From Paracoccaceae bacterium (GTDB taxonomy: Bacteria; Pseudomonadota; Alphaproteobacteria; Rhodobacterales; Rhodobacteraceae), in NCBI GenBank assembly GCA_016764835.1, contig JAESRD010000130.1:1-14630 (forward strand): a DNA stretch of 14,630 nucleotides, written 5' to 3'. Under the pieces are notes generated by a model. That model saw only the letters and a program-made list of their open reading frames with translations, made no database searches and had not been told where the DNA came from. The translations under genes and the position numbers were made by a program. This document shows, piece by piece, positions 7,580 through 14,587 of the stretch; the stretch's first letter is position 1, and every line of letters starts with the position of its first letter.

Positions 7580-8305
7580 TGTGAAGCACTCTCTGGATCG
7601 GTGATATCGCGGATACCGTCGCCCATCATATTGATGGCGACGACAAGCATGAACAGCGCAATACCGGGTAGGATGATCAACCACGGCTGATAAAACAGCG
7701 CCACTTTACCCTCGGCTATCAGCAGCCCTCAAGAAGGTGTTGGCGGCTGAGCGGACGACAACGAGGAACAGGGTCCAATGCAGCGCGCCGATGGCGAGGA
7801 TGACCACCATAACCGAGGGGCCAACGAGGAAAACGATGGTCATGGCCAGCAGCAGGCCGGGCAGCGCCAGCTGACAGGTCAGGATATAGTTGACCACTTG
7901 GTCAACCCAGCCGCCATAGAACCCAGCAATGACGCCGAGCGTGACGCCAATGATCATGCCTGCGCAGGCCGCACCAATGCCGATCGCCAGAGAGATACGC
8001 GCGCCAGCCAGAATGCGGGCGAGGTAATCGCGCCCGACGCCGTCAGTGCCCAAGAGGTGGTCCCACACCCCGCCTTGCACCCAAACCGGGGGCAGCAGGC
8101 GCATGGTCAGGTCTTGCTCGTAGGGTGTCGCTTGTAGCAAGAGCGGGCCAATGAAGCCAGCTAAGGCGATGACCAGGAGCAGATAGAAGCCGAACTTGAA
8201 GCCCTTATGCGTGCCTGCTTTGCGGATCATCACGTCACGTGGGGTCATGTCTCTGACATTCGCACCATAAGCGGATGGGAACAGTTTTTGCAGCAGCGGT
8301 TCCAT
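7576..8305 (-). pseudogene. Peptide/opine-type ABC permease, DppC-like, with internal deletion removing the EAA loop
   Basis: The N-terminal part (ATG at 8305) is a normal DppC-type permease: a cytoplasmic leader, a first membrane segment, PVWVQGGVWDHLLGTDGVGRD, LARILAGARISLAIG and further membrane segments up to ALHWTLFLVVVRSAANTFLR. The frame then runs to a stop at 7706. In another frame, from about 7728, the true C-terminus resumes: GLLIAEGKVALFYQPW, LPGIALFMLVVAINMMGDG, ending DITDPESASQ with TGA at 7576-7578. Family members carry about 60-65 further residues between these parts. These include the EYV-AA-LGA EAA motif that docks on the ATPase and the LSFLGLG-PP-PSWG segment. The junction lies near 7726-7735 and changes frame. 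The product cannot be a working permease. Confidence 0.88.
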
Positions 8306-8307
8306 GA

Positions 8308-8849
8308 TTATGACCTCATCCTTGGGTCGAGATAGGCGTTGAGCACATCAGCCAACAGGTTGAGCATTAGGAAAGATGAACGCGAAGACGAAGACCAAGA
8401 TTTGTACGGATGGGATATCTGCGCCGAGAATTGACTCGAGTGCTAAGCGACCCAGTCCGTTGATTGCAAACACAGATTCTGTAATGATCGAGCCACCGAA
8501 CTTGTGGCCGAGCTGCACGGCCAAAACGCTAACCACCGGCAAAAGCGCGTTACGCATGGCGTGGAGCGTGACCAGCCGCCAGCCAGAATAACCCTTTGAG
8601 CGAGCGGTGCGGCTAAAGTCAGCGCCCATCACATCCATAAGCCCGGTGCGCATCAGCCGCATAACCGGCGGCACCGAACTGACGCCCAGCACAAACGAGG
8701 GCAGCACGAAGTGATAGATGGTCTTGTCGCCCGAAACCGGGAAGATCGGGTAGATCACCGCCAACAGGATAATGGCCATAAGCCCGAGCCAAAAGTTCGG
8801 GATCGCTTGGGCTGATACGGCAACGCCGAGGCCGAGGCCGAGATTATTG
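8308..8849 (-). pseudogene. Peptide/opine-type ABC permease, DppB-like, N-terminus deleted and C-terminus frameshifted
   Basis: From about 8848 leftward the sequence is the second half of a DppB-type permease: AIPNFWLGLMAIILL, YPIFPVSG, VLPSFVLGVSSVPPVMRLMRTGLMDVM, the EAA-like FSRTARSKGYSGWRLVTLHAMRNALLPVVS, GGSIITESVFAINGLGRL and ADIPSVQILVFVFAFIF. Roughly the first 120 residues, including the first membrane segments, are absent. In their place the frame is joined directly to a piece of the binding protein. At 8370-8374 (minus-strand TTTCC) the frame is lost; removing one T gives FIFLMLNLLADVLNAYLDPRMRS with TAA at 8308-8310, which is the expected DppB ending. The next gene starts 2 bases later, so the original operon spacing is visible. 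Confidence 0.88.
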
Positions 8850-9965
8850 GCCAATGCTTGGGCGGCGTCGCGGTCGCGGTAGGACCAGATATCGAGGTCA
8901 AACCCATCTGGATAGCCAGCTTCAGCCAGTAAGGCACGGGCTGTGTCGGGGAGGTAATCATTCTTGATCACAGCCGAAAACAACCGGATTACAGGCTGTG
9001 TGCAGGGCCGCAGCCGGTGCCCCGATCAGATTGGTGGCAATGCTTTCGCGGTTGATCGCGTGGTTCATTGCCCGGCGCACGCGCACATCGGTAAGCGGGT
9101 GGCCTTCGCCGCTGTAACCCGCCGCGTCGAGGATCAGGAACCCAACCCGCAGGCTTGGTCCAAGCTGAAAATCAGCGCGGCCCGACCGCTCCATGGCTTC
9201 GCCGACATCGCGCTTCACGTTATACATCCAATGGATGCCGCCGCTCATCAGCTCTGCCTGTTGTGTGCCAACATCAGGGATAGACCGGATGACCATGTTC
9301 TGAATTTCCGGCATGCCTTTTGGCCCACCAAAATAGCCGTCATGGCGCTCCAGAACCACCTCAACACCGGGGTCAAACGAGACAACGCGGTACGGGCCAA
9401 GGCCGTTTAGGGTGGTCGCCTGAGCATTGCTGTCAAAGTTACCATCGGTGCCCATGATCCCGTTTTGGCGAATGCGCACACGGTATAAGTCGTTGAAAGG
9501 GTTTTCATATTTGGCCTGCAAGTTGAAGCGCAGCGCCTAGTCACCGGTCTTTTCAACCGAGCTAAGCCAAGCGGCAATCTTGGCGTGTCGGCTATTTTGA
9601 TCATCGGTCAGAGTAAAATTATAGGTGTAGACCACATCATCCGCGGTCATCGGTGTACCATCGTGAAATGTCACATTTTCGCGCAGGTTGATATCAATGG
9701 TCACATCATCGACGATGGTGAAATCTGTGGCCAGACTTGGCACATATTCCAGTGTTTCTGGATCGACGTAGAACAGTGAATCGTCAATCAAATCGCCCAG
9801 TATTATATACTCTGTTTTGGTGCCAAAGTTATAATCGAGATTGGTCAACTCTCGGGTAAACGCGATGACCAGCGTGTCATCATCTTGGCCTGCAATGGCA
9901 GGTATCGGCCCCAATGCCATTGCCACAAGCGCCAATGCCGGCGCCATTTTTCTCAGTCGGTTCAT
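8850..9965 (-). pseudogene. Peptide/opine-type ABC substrate-binding protein (SBP family 5), broken by a stop, a frameshift and a 3' deletion
   Basis: The ATG at 9965 has a strong ribosome-binding site and opens a Sec signal peptide (MNRLRKMAPALALVAMALG, cleavage near IAGQ). SBP family 5 features follow: DTLVIAFTRELTNLDYNFG, LATDFTIVDDVTIDINLRENVTFHDGTPMTADDVVYTYN. An in-frame TAG at 9537-9539 falls where KTGD-x-ALRFNL is expected (a Tyr codon would fit); homology simply continues after it. It runs through LNGLGPYRVVSFDPGVEVVLERHDGYFGG and RVRRAMNHAINRE to CNPVVFGCDQ. There the frame shifts (about 8962-8966) and continues as NDYLPDTARALLAEAGYPDGF, the conserved C-lobe helix. The gene is then cut off near 8850 and fused to the permease. 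About 380 of the 500 or more residues usual for the family survive. Confidence 0.9.
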
Positions 9966-9969
9966 GTCT

Positions 9970-9976
9970 TCCTCCC
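9970..9976 (-). promoter_or_regulatory. Ribosome-binding site of the former peptide-type binding protein
   Basis: GGGAGGA on the minus strand lies four bases before the ATG at 9965. The preserved site indicates that loss of the gene is recent or that the first part is still translated. Confidence 0.6.
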
Positions 9977-10110
9977 ATCAGGCGGGGCAATTGCGATGTT
10001 CGGATGATCCCGCCGCCCCCAGAGTGTCGTGTTGACGGGAGCATTTTGTAAAGTAGAGTTAGTTGAGTGTTAGCTCCACTTATTCGAACTATCAGAAATT
10101 GCGGAGCGAA

Positions 10111-11028
10111 ATGAAGATGATGAACCCACGCGCGTTAAAATTATTTCACATCATTGCTGATAAAGGCTCGCTGGCCGCAGCTTCTGAGCACTTTCATCTG
10201 TCGCCGCCCGCCGCCAGCAGGCTGATTTCTTTGCTCGAAGAAGACCTTGGTTTTATGTTATTTTCGCGTGAGGGCCGCAAGCTGACGCTGACCGAAAACG
10301 GCTTGCGGTTCCTGCGCGAAAGCCAGCCGATATTGTACAACTTCGAGAGTATCGACAAGATCGCGCAAGATATCAAAACCAATGCCGCGACGACGCTGCG
10401 GGTGCTGTCAACCTCGCCCATTGCCACCGCTTGGATCGCCCCGGCGCTCGGGCTGTTGCAAAAATTTCATCCGCTCTTGGCCTGCACCGTCGAAATCGTT
10501 GACCGGCGCGGCCTGCAGTCAAATGTCGGTGCCCGCGCCCATGATATTGCAGTGGCATCGCTACCGATCGGTAATGCCTCATCGACGCTGAAAACACATC
10601 CACTTTGCCAGTTCCGGTTTGAGGCGGTTTTGCATAAGGACCATCCGCTGGCGGCAAAAGCGGCACTTTCCCCGGCGGATATTGCCGCATATCCGATCAT
10701 CGCCCTACATAAAGAGCAGATCGGCCGGGTTCGGCTTGACGAATTCTTTCGCTCACAGGGGGTCGATGTTGTGCCGCGGTTTGAGACATCGTCCTCGATT
10801 GTCTCGCTGGCCTTGTGTCGGCAAAATCTGGGCGTGGCGCTGGTGCCGTCGGTCTACTTGCATGGCAGCCAAGACCCGGAGCTGGTTGGCCGCCCTATCA
10901 CGCCTGACCGGCTGATTTCCTTTGGTGCAATTACGACTGTTGAGCAGTCGCTGTCAGACCTTCAGATCAGTTTCATTTCTTGCCTCAAGCAGATCGCTCG
11001 CGGTTGGCCGGGCACGATTATTGAGTAG
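10111..11028 (+). CDS. LysR-type transcriptional regulator
   Basis: This 305-residue DNA-binding regulator has an N-terminal winged helix-turn-helix (about residues 4-64: MNPRALKLFHIIADKGSLAAASEHFHLSPPAASRLISLLEEDLG, then LFSREGRKLTLTENG). A LysR substrate-binding domain follows (about 90-300). I chose ATG 10111, since GGAG lies just upstream; 10117 or 10120 are also possible. The TTG at 10063 would add 16 residues unlike the family. It diverges from the broken peptide-type transporter, the classic LysR layout, so it probably controlled that operon and the lyase and SDR genes in response to their substrate. Its frame is intact despite the loss of the transporter. Effector unknown. Confidence 0.93.
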   Translation: MKMMNPRALKLFHIIADKGSLAAASEHFHLSPPAASRLISLLEEDLGFMLFSREGRKLTLTENGLRFLRESQPILYNFESIDKIAQDIKTNAATTLRVLSTSPIATAWIAPALGLLQKFHPLLACTVEIVDRRGLQSNVGARAHDIAVASLPIGNASSTLKTHPLCQFRFEAVLHKDHPLAAKAALSPADIAAYPIIALHKEQIGRVRLDEFFRSQGVDVVPRFETSSSIVSLALCRQNLGVALVPSVYLHGSQDPELVGRPITPDRLISFGAITTVEQSLSDLQISFISCLKQIARGWPGTIIE

Positions 11029-11040
11029 ACCAGTAGAGCC

Positions 11041-11100
11041 GATTACCGGGCGATCCGTCTCGATAATAGAACAAACTCGGCGAGGCACCTACCCGTAATC
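11041..11100. terminator. Two-tier inverted repeat followed by a T-rich tract, possible terminator or structured leader
   Basis: Outer arms GATTACCGGG (11041-11050) and CCCGTAATC (11092-11100) pair with a single bulged C. Nested inside, GTCTCG (11057-11062) pairs with CGAGGC (11081-11086) with one G-U pair, leaving an 18-base loop. A T/A-rich run (TGTTGTATATTATTATTTA) follows. It begins 12 bases after the LysR stop. It could end LysR transcription, or lie in the leader of the next operon. The large loops make a simple intrinsic terminator less certain. Confidence 0.35.
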
Positions 11101-11195
11101 TGTTGTATATTATTATTTATTCAAGACCGGCAGATTGTATTTCTCTCAATAATCCCCTTCGGCGAAACTTGATCCACAATAAGATTTTAAAGCCA

Positions 11196-11201
11196 AAGGA
11201 G
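11196..11201 (+). promoter_or_regulatory. Ribosome-binding site fixing the start of the exported hydrolase
   Basis: AAGGAG is six bases before the ATG at 11208. It decides between this start and a longer frame opening at 11103, whose extra 35 codons would place a charged tail ahead of the signal peptide. Confidence 0.8.
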
Positions 11202-11207
11202 ATATGT

Positions 11208-11828
11208 ATGAAGAGGTTGTTATTCGCGTTGGCCTGTAGCGCATGGGCGTCATTGGGATATGCCCAAAGCCCAGAATTTATCGAAACAGGCATCGACAGC
11301 GAGCTGTATATGAGCGACGCGGTCTACTATCCGGCGGATGGTGCGCGCGCTGTGGTCTGGGTGCCCGGCTTTATCTTTAACAAAGAAAGCTGGGCCTCGA
11401 TGGCGCGGGCGCTGCAAGAACGCAATGTCGCCTCTCTCGCTATAAGCGGTAAAGTCGAACGCAATGTCCGCCAAGCTATTCGCGAATTGGTTCAGCGCGG
11501 CTATCAAGATATTATCCTTGTCGGTGCCAGCAGCGGCGCGGCGGCGGTGCTAAATACAATGGAACAAGTCACGGCAATTGATGTGGTTAGCGGCGTGGTT
11601 ATGTTGTCACCGGTGCGCGGCAACCCAATGGATGACCAAACCGTGCGCAAACTGATTATCGTATCGCAAGACGAACGCGCCTTTGACACAGTCGCCGCAA
11701 TCTACGCAGGCTCGATGGAGCCCAGAGAGCTGCTGACCATCCCCGGTGCGGCGCATGCGCAGTTCTTGTTCTTCGGACCAAACAGCGCAGAGGTGACCAA
11801 TGCGATAATTGACTTTATCGTGGAGTAG
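11208..11828 (+). CDS. Exported alpha/beta-hydrolase-fold protein
   Basis: This 206-residue protein starts with a Sec signal peptide (MKRLLFALACSAWASLGYA, cleavage before QSPEF), so it should act in the periplasm or outside the cell. The mature part is a compact alpha/beta-hydrolase: nucleophile elbow VGASSG with Ser108, a likely acid Asp155 in VSQDERAF, and His183 in PGAAHAQF, in the right order and spacing for a Ser-Asp-His triad. It resembles dienelactone-hydrolase-like small hydrolases, but the substrate is unknown; an ester or thioester is likely. It lies 23 bases before the sensor-kinase gene on the same strand and probably shares its transcript. That suggests its product or substrate is related to the signal sensed. 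Being intact and first in the operon argues for a real role. Confidence 0.85.
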   Translation: MKRLLFALACSAWASLGYAQSPEFIETGIDSELYMSDAVYYPADGARAVVWVPGFIFNKESWASMARALQERNVASLAISGKVERNVRQAIRELVQRGYQDIILVGASSGAAAVLNTMEQVTAIDVVSGVVMLSPVRGNPMDDQTVRKLIIVSQDERAFDTVAAIYAGSMEPRELLTIPGAAHAQFLFFGPNSAEVTNAIIDFIVE

Positions 11829-11851
11829 ACGGGGCATTTGCGGGGGGCAGA

Positions 11852-13459
11852 ATGCGCAAAGGCATCATCTGGACAATGCTATGCATAACCGCCGCGATTG
11901 TTTGCGCGGCGGTGGCCGTGGTCACGGGCATCGCGCGCGAAAAGGCAGATTTGGCGCAACTGTTGCATGTGCTCGACCTGCAACTGCAGGCCGAATTGTC
12001 AAAGACCGCTGCCTTGCCCTCATTGCTCGCCTCACACCCGCTATTGCTAGAAGGGCTGAGGGCGGAGCAAGCCCCCGCTGAAGTTCAAACTTATCTCGAC
12101 CATTTGGTGCTGCAAACCGGGCAATTCTCAATTCTGCTGGCAAATGGGTCCGGGCAAATCATCGCTGCCGGATTGCGCAATCCAGATTTGCAAATACTGC
12201 CCGGTTCGCTCGCGCCAGATCTGCTAGCAAGGTTGCAATCAGGCACGCTGTCGCGGCGTGTATTACCCGAGCAAGACAGCAGCGGATTGTTTGAGGCTGG
12301 TCTTTCTATACGCCAGCAAGGCGCTGATATAGCCGGATATATCGTGGTTTCTGACGCGCTTGAAGACCTGGCAATAAGCTGGCGTTCAATGCCAGACCGG
12401 CTTATTTTACAATCACTTGAGGGTGAAGTTCTGTTTGCCACCACGCCCTATGACAGCGACATATATGGCCTTTTGCGGGCGACGACATCGTCATTGCGCT
12501 CGGGGCTGCGCTTGGCTCTCGAGCGCCAACCAAAGGCGCTGCTGCCCTATGCGATCGTCGGAGGCAGCATGGGTTTTTTGGCCATCGTCGCAGTGCTATT
12601 GGGGGCAGCATTTTTGCAAAACAAGCGCCAAATGGTGCGAGCAGAGATCACCTCATTGACCAACGACACCGCCTTGTTGGAAAAGCGCGTTGTTGCGCGG
12701 ACAAAGTTACTAACCGCCGAAATCATCGAGCGGCAAAATGCCCAAGCTGCGCTACGCGAAAAGCAGGCGCAACTGATTCAGGCAGCAAAATTCAAAGCCA
12801 TCGGTGACTTGGCAGCCGGGCTCAGCCATGAGCTATCGCAGCCGCTTTTTGCACTGCAATCTTCGCTCAGTACACTTGAACAACACCTTATCAAGCGAGC
12901 AGGTCCGGCCCTGGACACATTGCACAAGAGCCAACATGTGGCCAACAGAATAGAACGATTGCTGCGCAATCTACGCGCCTATGCGCGCAATGAAACCGAA
13001 GCGCCTGTCGCAGTTAAGGCTCAAACAATCGTCAACGCCGCGCTAGAAATCCTTGCCGCACCGCTCAAACAAGCCAATATTGTCGTCATCCAAAAACCGC
13101 CAAATTCGACTTTGGTGGTGCGGGCCGGCCCGGTTCGATTGCAGCAGGTCATTGTCAATGTTGTTGCCAATGCGGTTGATGCAATGGCTGCAAATGAGGG
13201 TGGAATTATTCATATTACCTATGGGCCAAATGGCCAAATCTGCATCCGCGATTCCGGCCCGGGCTTTGCGGCGCTCGACAAGGCCGCAGAACCGTTTTTC
13301 ACCACCAAAAGCGACCAGCATGGCTTAGGTTTAGGCCTATCAATTTCGGCTGACCTTCTCAAAAGTTTTGGCGGTTTTCTGGCGCTAAGCAACAGTCCCG
13401 CCGGCGGTGCGCAGGTCATTCTAGGCTTACCCACCGGCCAAGAGCCTGCCAGCTCATGA
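11852..13459 (+). CDS. DctB-like membrane sensor histidine kinase
   Basis: This 535-residue sensor kinase has membrane segment 1 at about 5-27, a periplasmic domain at about 28-230, membrane segment 2 at about 231-256, a coiled-coil linker (about 262-315), then the kinase core. The phospho-acceptor is His326 in GLSHELSQPL. ATP-binding motifs are the N box around Asn440 (VVANAVDAM), G1 DSGPG (467-471), PFFTT (481-485) and G2 GLGLGL (491-496). The periplasmic helix with ALPSLLASHPLLLEGL resembles the start of DctB-type double-Cache domains, which bind C4-dicarboxylates in studied members; the ligand here is inferred at best. Its TGA overlaps the response-regulator ATG (ATGA). No TRAP or DctA transporter gene is adjacent, unlike many DctB loci. 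Confidence 0.92.
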   Translation: MRKGIIWTMLCITAAIVCAAVAVVTGIAREKADLAQLLHVLDLQLQAELSKTAALPSLLASHPLLLEGLRAEQAPAEVQTYLDHLVLQTGQFSILLANGSGQIIAAGLRNPDLQILPGSLAPDLLARLQSGTLSRRVLPEQDSSGLFEAGLSIRQQGADIAGYIVVSDALEDLAISWRSMPDRLILQSLEGEVLFATTPYDSDIYGLLRATTSSLRSGLRLALERQPKALLPYAIVGGSMGFLAIVAVLLGAAFLQNKRQMVRAEITSLTNDTALLEKRVVARTKLLTAEIIERQNAQAALREKQAQLIQAAKFKAIGDLAAGLSHELSQPLFALQSSLSTLEQHLIKRAGPALDTLHKSQHVANRIERLLRNLRAYARNETEAPVAVKAQTIVNAALEILAAPLKQANIVVIQKPPNSTLVVRAGPVRLQQVIVNVVANAVDAMAANEGGIIHITYGPNGQICIRDSGPGFAALDKAAEPFFTTKSDQHGLGLGLSISADLLKSFGGFLALSNSPAGGAQVILGLPTGQEPASS

Positions 13460-14043
13460 CAGTCAATGTTCTGCTGATAGATGATGACCCTGATGTGCTT
13501 GAAGCCCTCAGAGACCGGCTAATAATCGCAGGCTTTCAAGTCAAAACCTGCCGGTCATATATTGAGGCCGTTGACCATATTAGGCCCGGTTATGACGGTG
13601 TGATCTTAACTGATATTCGTATGCCCGGCAAAACCGGACTAGACCTTGTGGCCAAAGCCCAATCCATAGATCCAGAGTTGCCGGTGATCATTCTGACCGG
13701 ATATGCCGAGACCGAAACAGTTGTTGAAGCCATGCGAAACGGTGCGGTTACGGTGTTTGAAAAACCATGCCCGATTGATTTGTTGCTGGCAGAAATACTG
13801 AGGGTTGCTGACATTCGGTCAGATATTTTAAAGACACGCAATCGAAAAGCTCAAGACGCCGCTCGCCTGCCGGTTGGACGGCCACCAAAAGAGCACAGGC
13901 TTACACCGCAACTGGCTGAGTTTGAACAACAACTCATACTAAGAGCTCTCAAACGCAATCGCGGAGACAAAGACAAAACGGCGAAGGAGTTGGGCATATC
14001 TCGCAGCAAATTATACGCTAAGATGCAGAATACAGGTAAATAA
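13456..14043 (+). CDS. Response regulator, receiver plus Fis-type helix-turn-helix, no AAA+ domain
   Basis: This 195-residue cytoplasmic regulator is the partner of the preceding kinase (4-base overlap). The receiver domain (1-120) is complete: acidic pair Asp10/Asp11, phospho-acceptor Asp53 (LTDIRMPG), Thr81 and Lys103 (FEKP). After a short basic linker with GRPPKEHRLTP (141-151) it ends in a Fis-type helix-turn-helix (about 152-192: LAEFEQQLILRALKRNRGDKDKTAKELGISRSKLYAKM). DctD and other NtrC-type partners of DctB-like kinases have a sigma-54-activating AAA+ domain of about 240 residues between these parts; it is absent here with no frame break. The layout matches the ActR/RegA/PrrA class, although the receiver looks DctD-like. 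It should bind DNA and act with ordinary sigma factors. Confidence 0.9.
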   Translation: MTVNVLLIDDDPDVLEALRDRLIIAGFQVKTCRSYIEAVDHIRPGYDGVILTDIRMPGKTGLDLVAKAQSIDPELPVIILTGYAETETVVEAMRNGAVTVFEKPCPIDLLLAEILRVADIRSDILKTRNRKAQDAARLPVGRPPKEHRLTPQLAEFEQQLILRALKRNRGDKDKTAKELGISRSKLYAKMQNTGK

Positions 14044-14166
14044 TTTGGCGGTGGGATTTGGGCTTGAGGCGGTTGGACCACGAAAATTGTGCAGCGCGCG
14101 CCTGCTCAACGGCGCGGCATTGGCAATGGCTTTATGACGGCGCTACTTCAGTGCTGGTGTTTCACT
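14044..14166. other. Convergent intergenic region, no gene seen
   Basis: This is the spacer between the end of the response-regulator gene and the end of the iolB remnant. No convincing terminator hairpin and no continuation of IolB homology was found in any minus-strand frame. Confidence 0.5.
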
Positions 14167-14587
14167 TCATCCCTCATGCGCAACGTCTTGAAACTCGGTC
14201 AACGCGATCCCGTTTGGTCCGATGCGGCGCGCTCCATGCCCTGATTTCTCCGGTGCTTTGCAAACCGCAAGGGTACAGTCCGTGGTGGCGGGCGCCTCCC
14301 AGGTTCGATCATTTGGCAGATAAAAACTATGCGGCGGCGTTTTCTCAAACATATTCATCCGCGCGCCCAGCTCACCCCAATCCTGATCGGCGGCATGGAA
14401 GATCGCTTTGCCCTCAATCATCACCAAAATTACTGCTTGCGCGCCCGTCACATCATTGATGCTTTCGCCCTTGCGCAGGCGAAACAGATCAAATCCCACA
14501 TAGCGCCATCCAGCACTTTGTGGGGTGTATTGTGAACTGAAGTGGTCCTGCCTTTTAGGACAGGTTTACGGCCTGGCTAAGATGCAT
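14167..14587 (-). pseudogene. iolB: iolB remnant (5-deoxy-glucuronate isomerase), truncated and frameshifted
   Basis: IolB isomerises 5-deoxy-glucuronate in inositol catabolism and is normally about 265-290 residues with two cupin domains. Here one open frame holds only the first part: SAGWRYVGFDLFRL, VTGAQAVILVMIEGKAIF, GELGARMNMFEKTPPHSFYLPND and CTLAVCKAPEKSGHGARRIGPNGIALTEF, then DVAHEG and TGA at 14167. The region usually reading RG-x-N-TR and the whole second, metal-binding cupin are missing. The N-terminus is also broken. ATG 14587 gives MHLS, a second frame gives RKPVLKGRTTSVHNTP, and a third gives SAGW, so two small shifts separate pieces that match the IolB start (M-x-L-x-RKP...VH-x-TP-x-SAGW). 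No other iol gene lies in the window. Clearly non-functional as read. Confidence 0.8.

Noticed and set aside
7580..7684. Longer start of the double ATPase at 7684
   Set aside because: The extra 35 residues are basic and unrelated to any ABC ATPase, and the same DNA encodes the conserved end of the DppC-type permease in another frame.
9981..10014. GGCGGG / CCCGCC inverted repeat before the binding protein start
   Set aside because: Six-base GC-rich arms separated by 22 bases are expected by chance in such DNA; no further support.
10063..10110. TTG start giving 16 more residues on the LysR protein
   Set aside because: LysR proteins begin only a few residues before the first helix; the ATG at 10111 with a nearby GGAG fits better.
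11103..11207. Upstream start for the exported hydrolase
   Set aside because: It would bury the signal peptide behind 35 residues, while a strong AAGGAG marks the ATG at 11208.
14058..14459. Plus-strand 133-residue frame at the right end
   Set aside because: It is antisense to clear IolB homology and shows no domain of its own.
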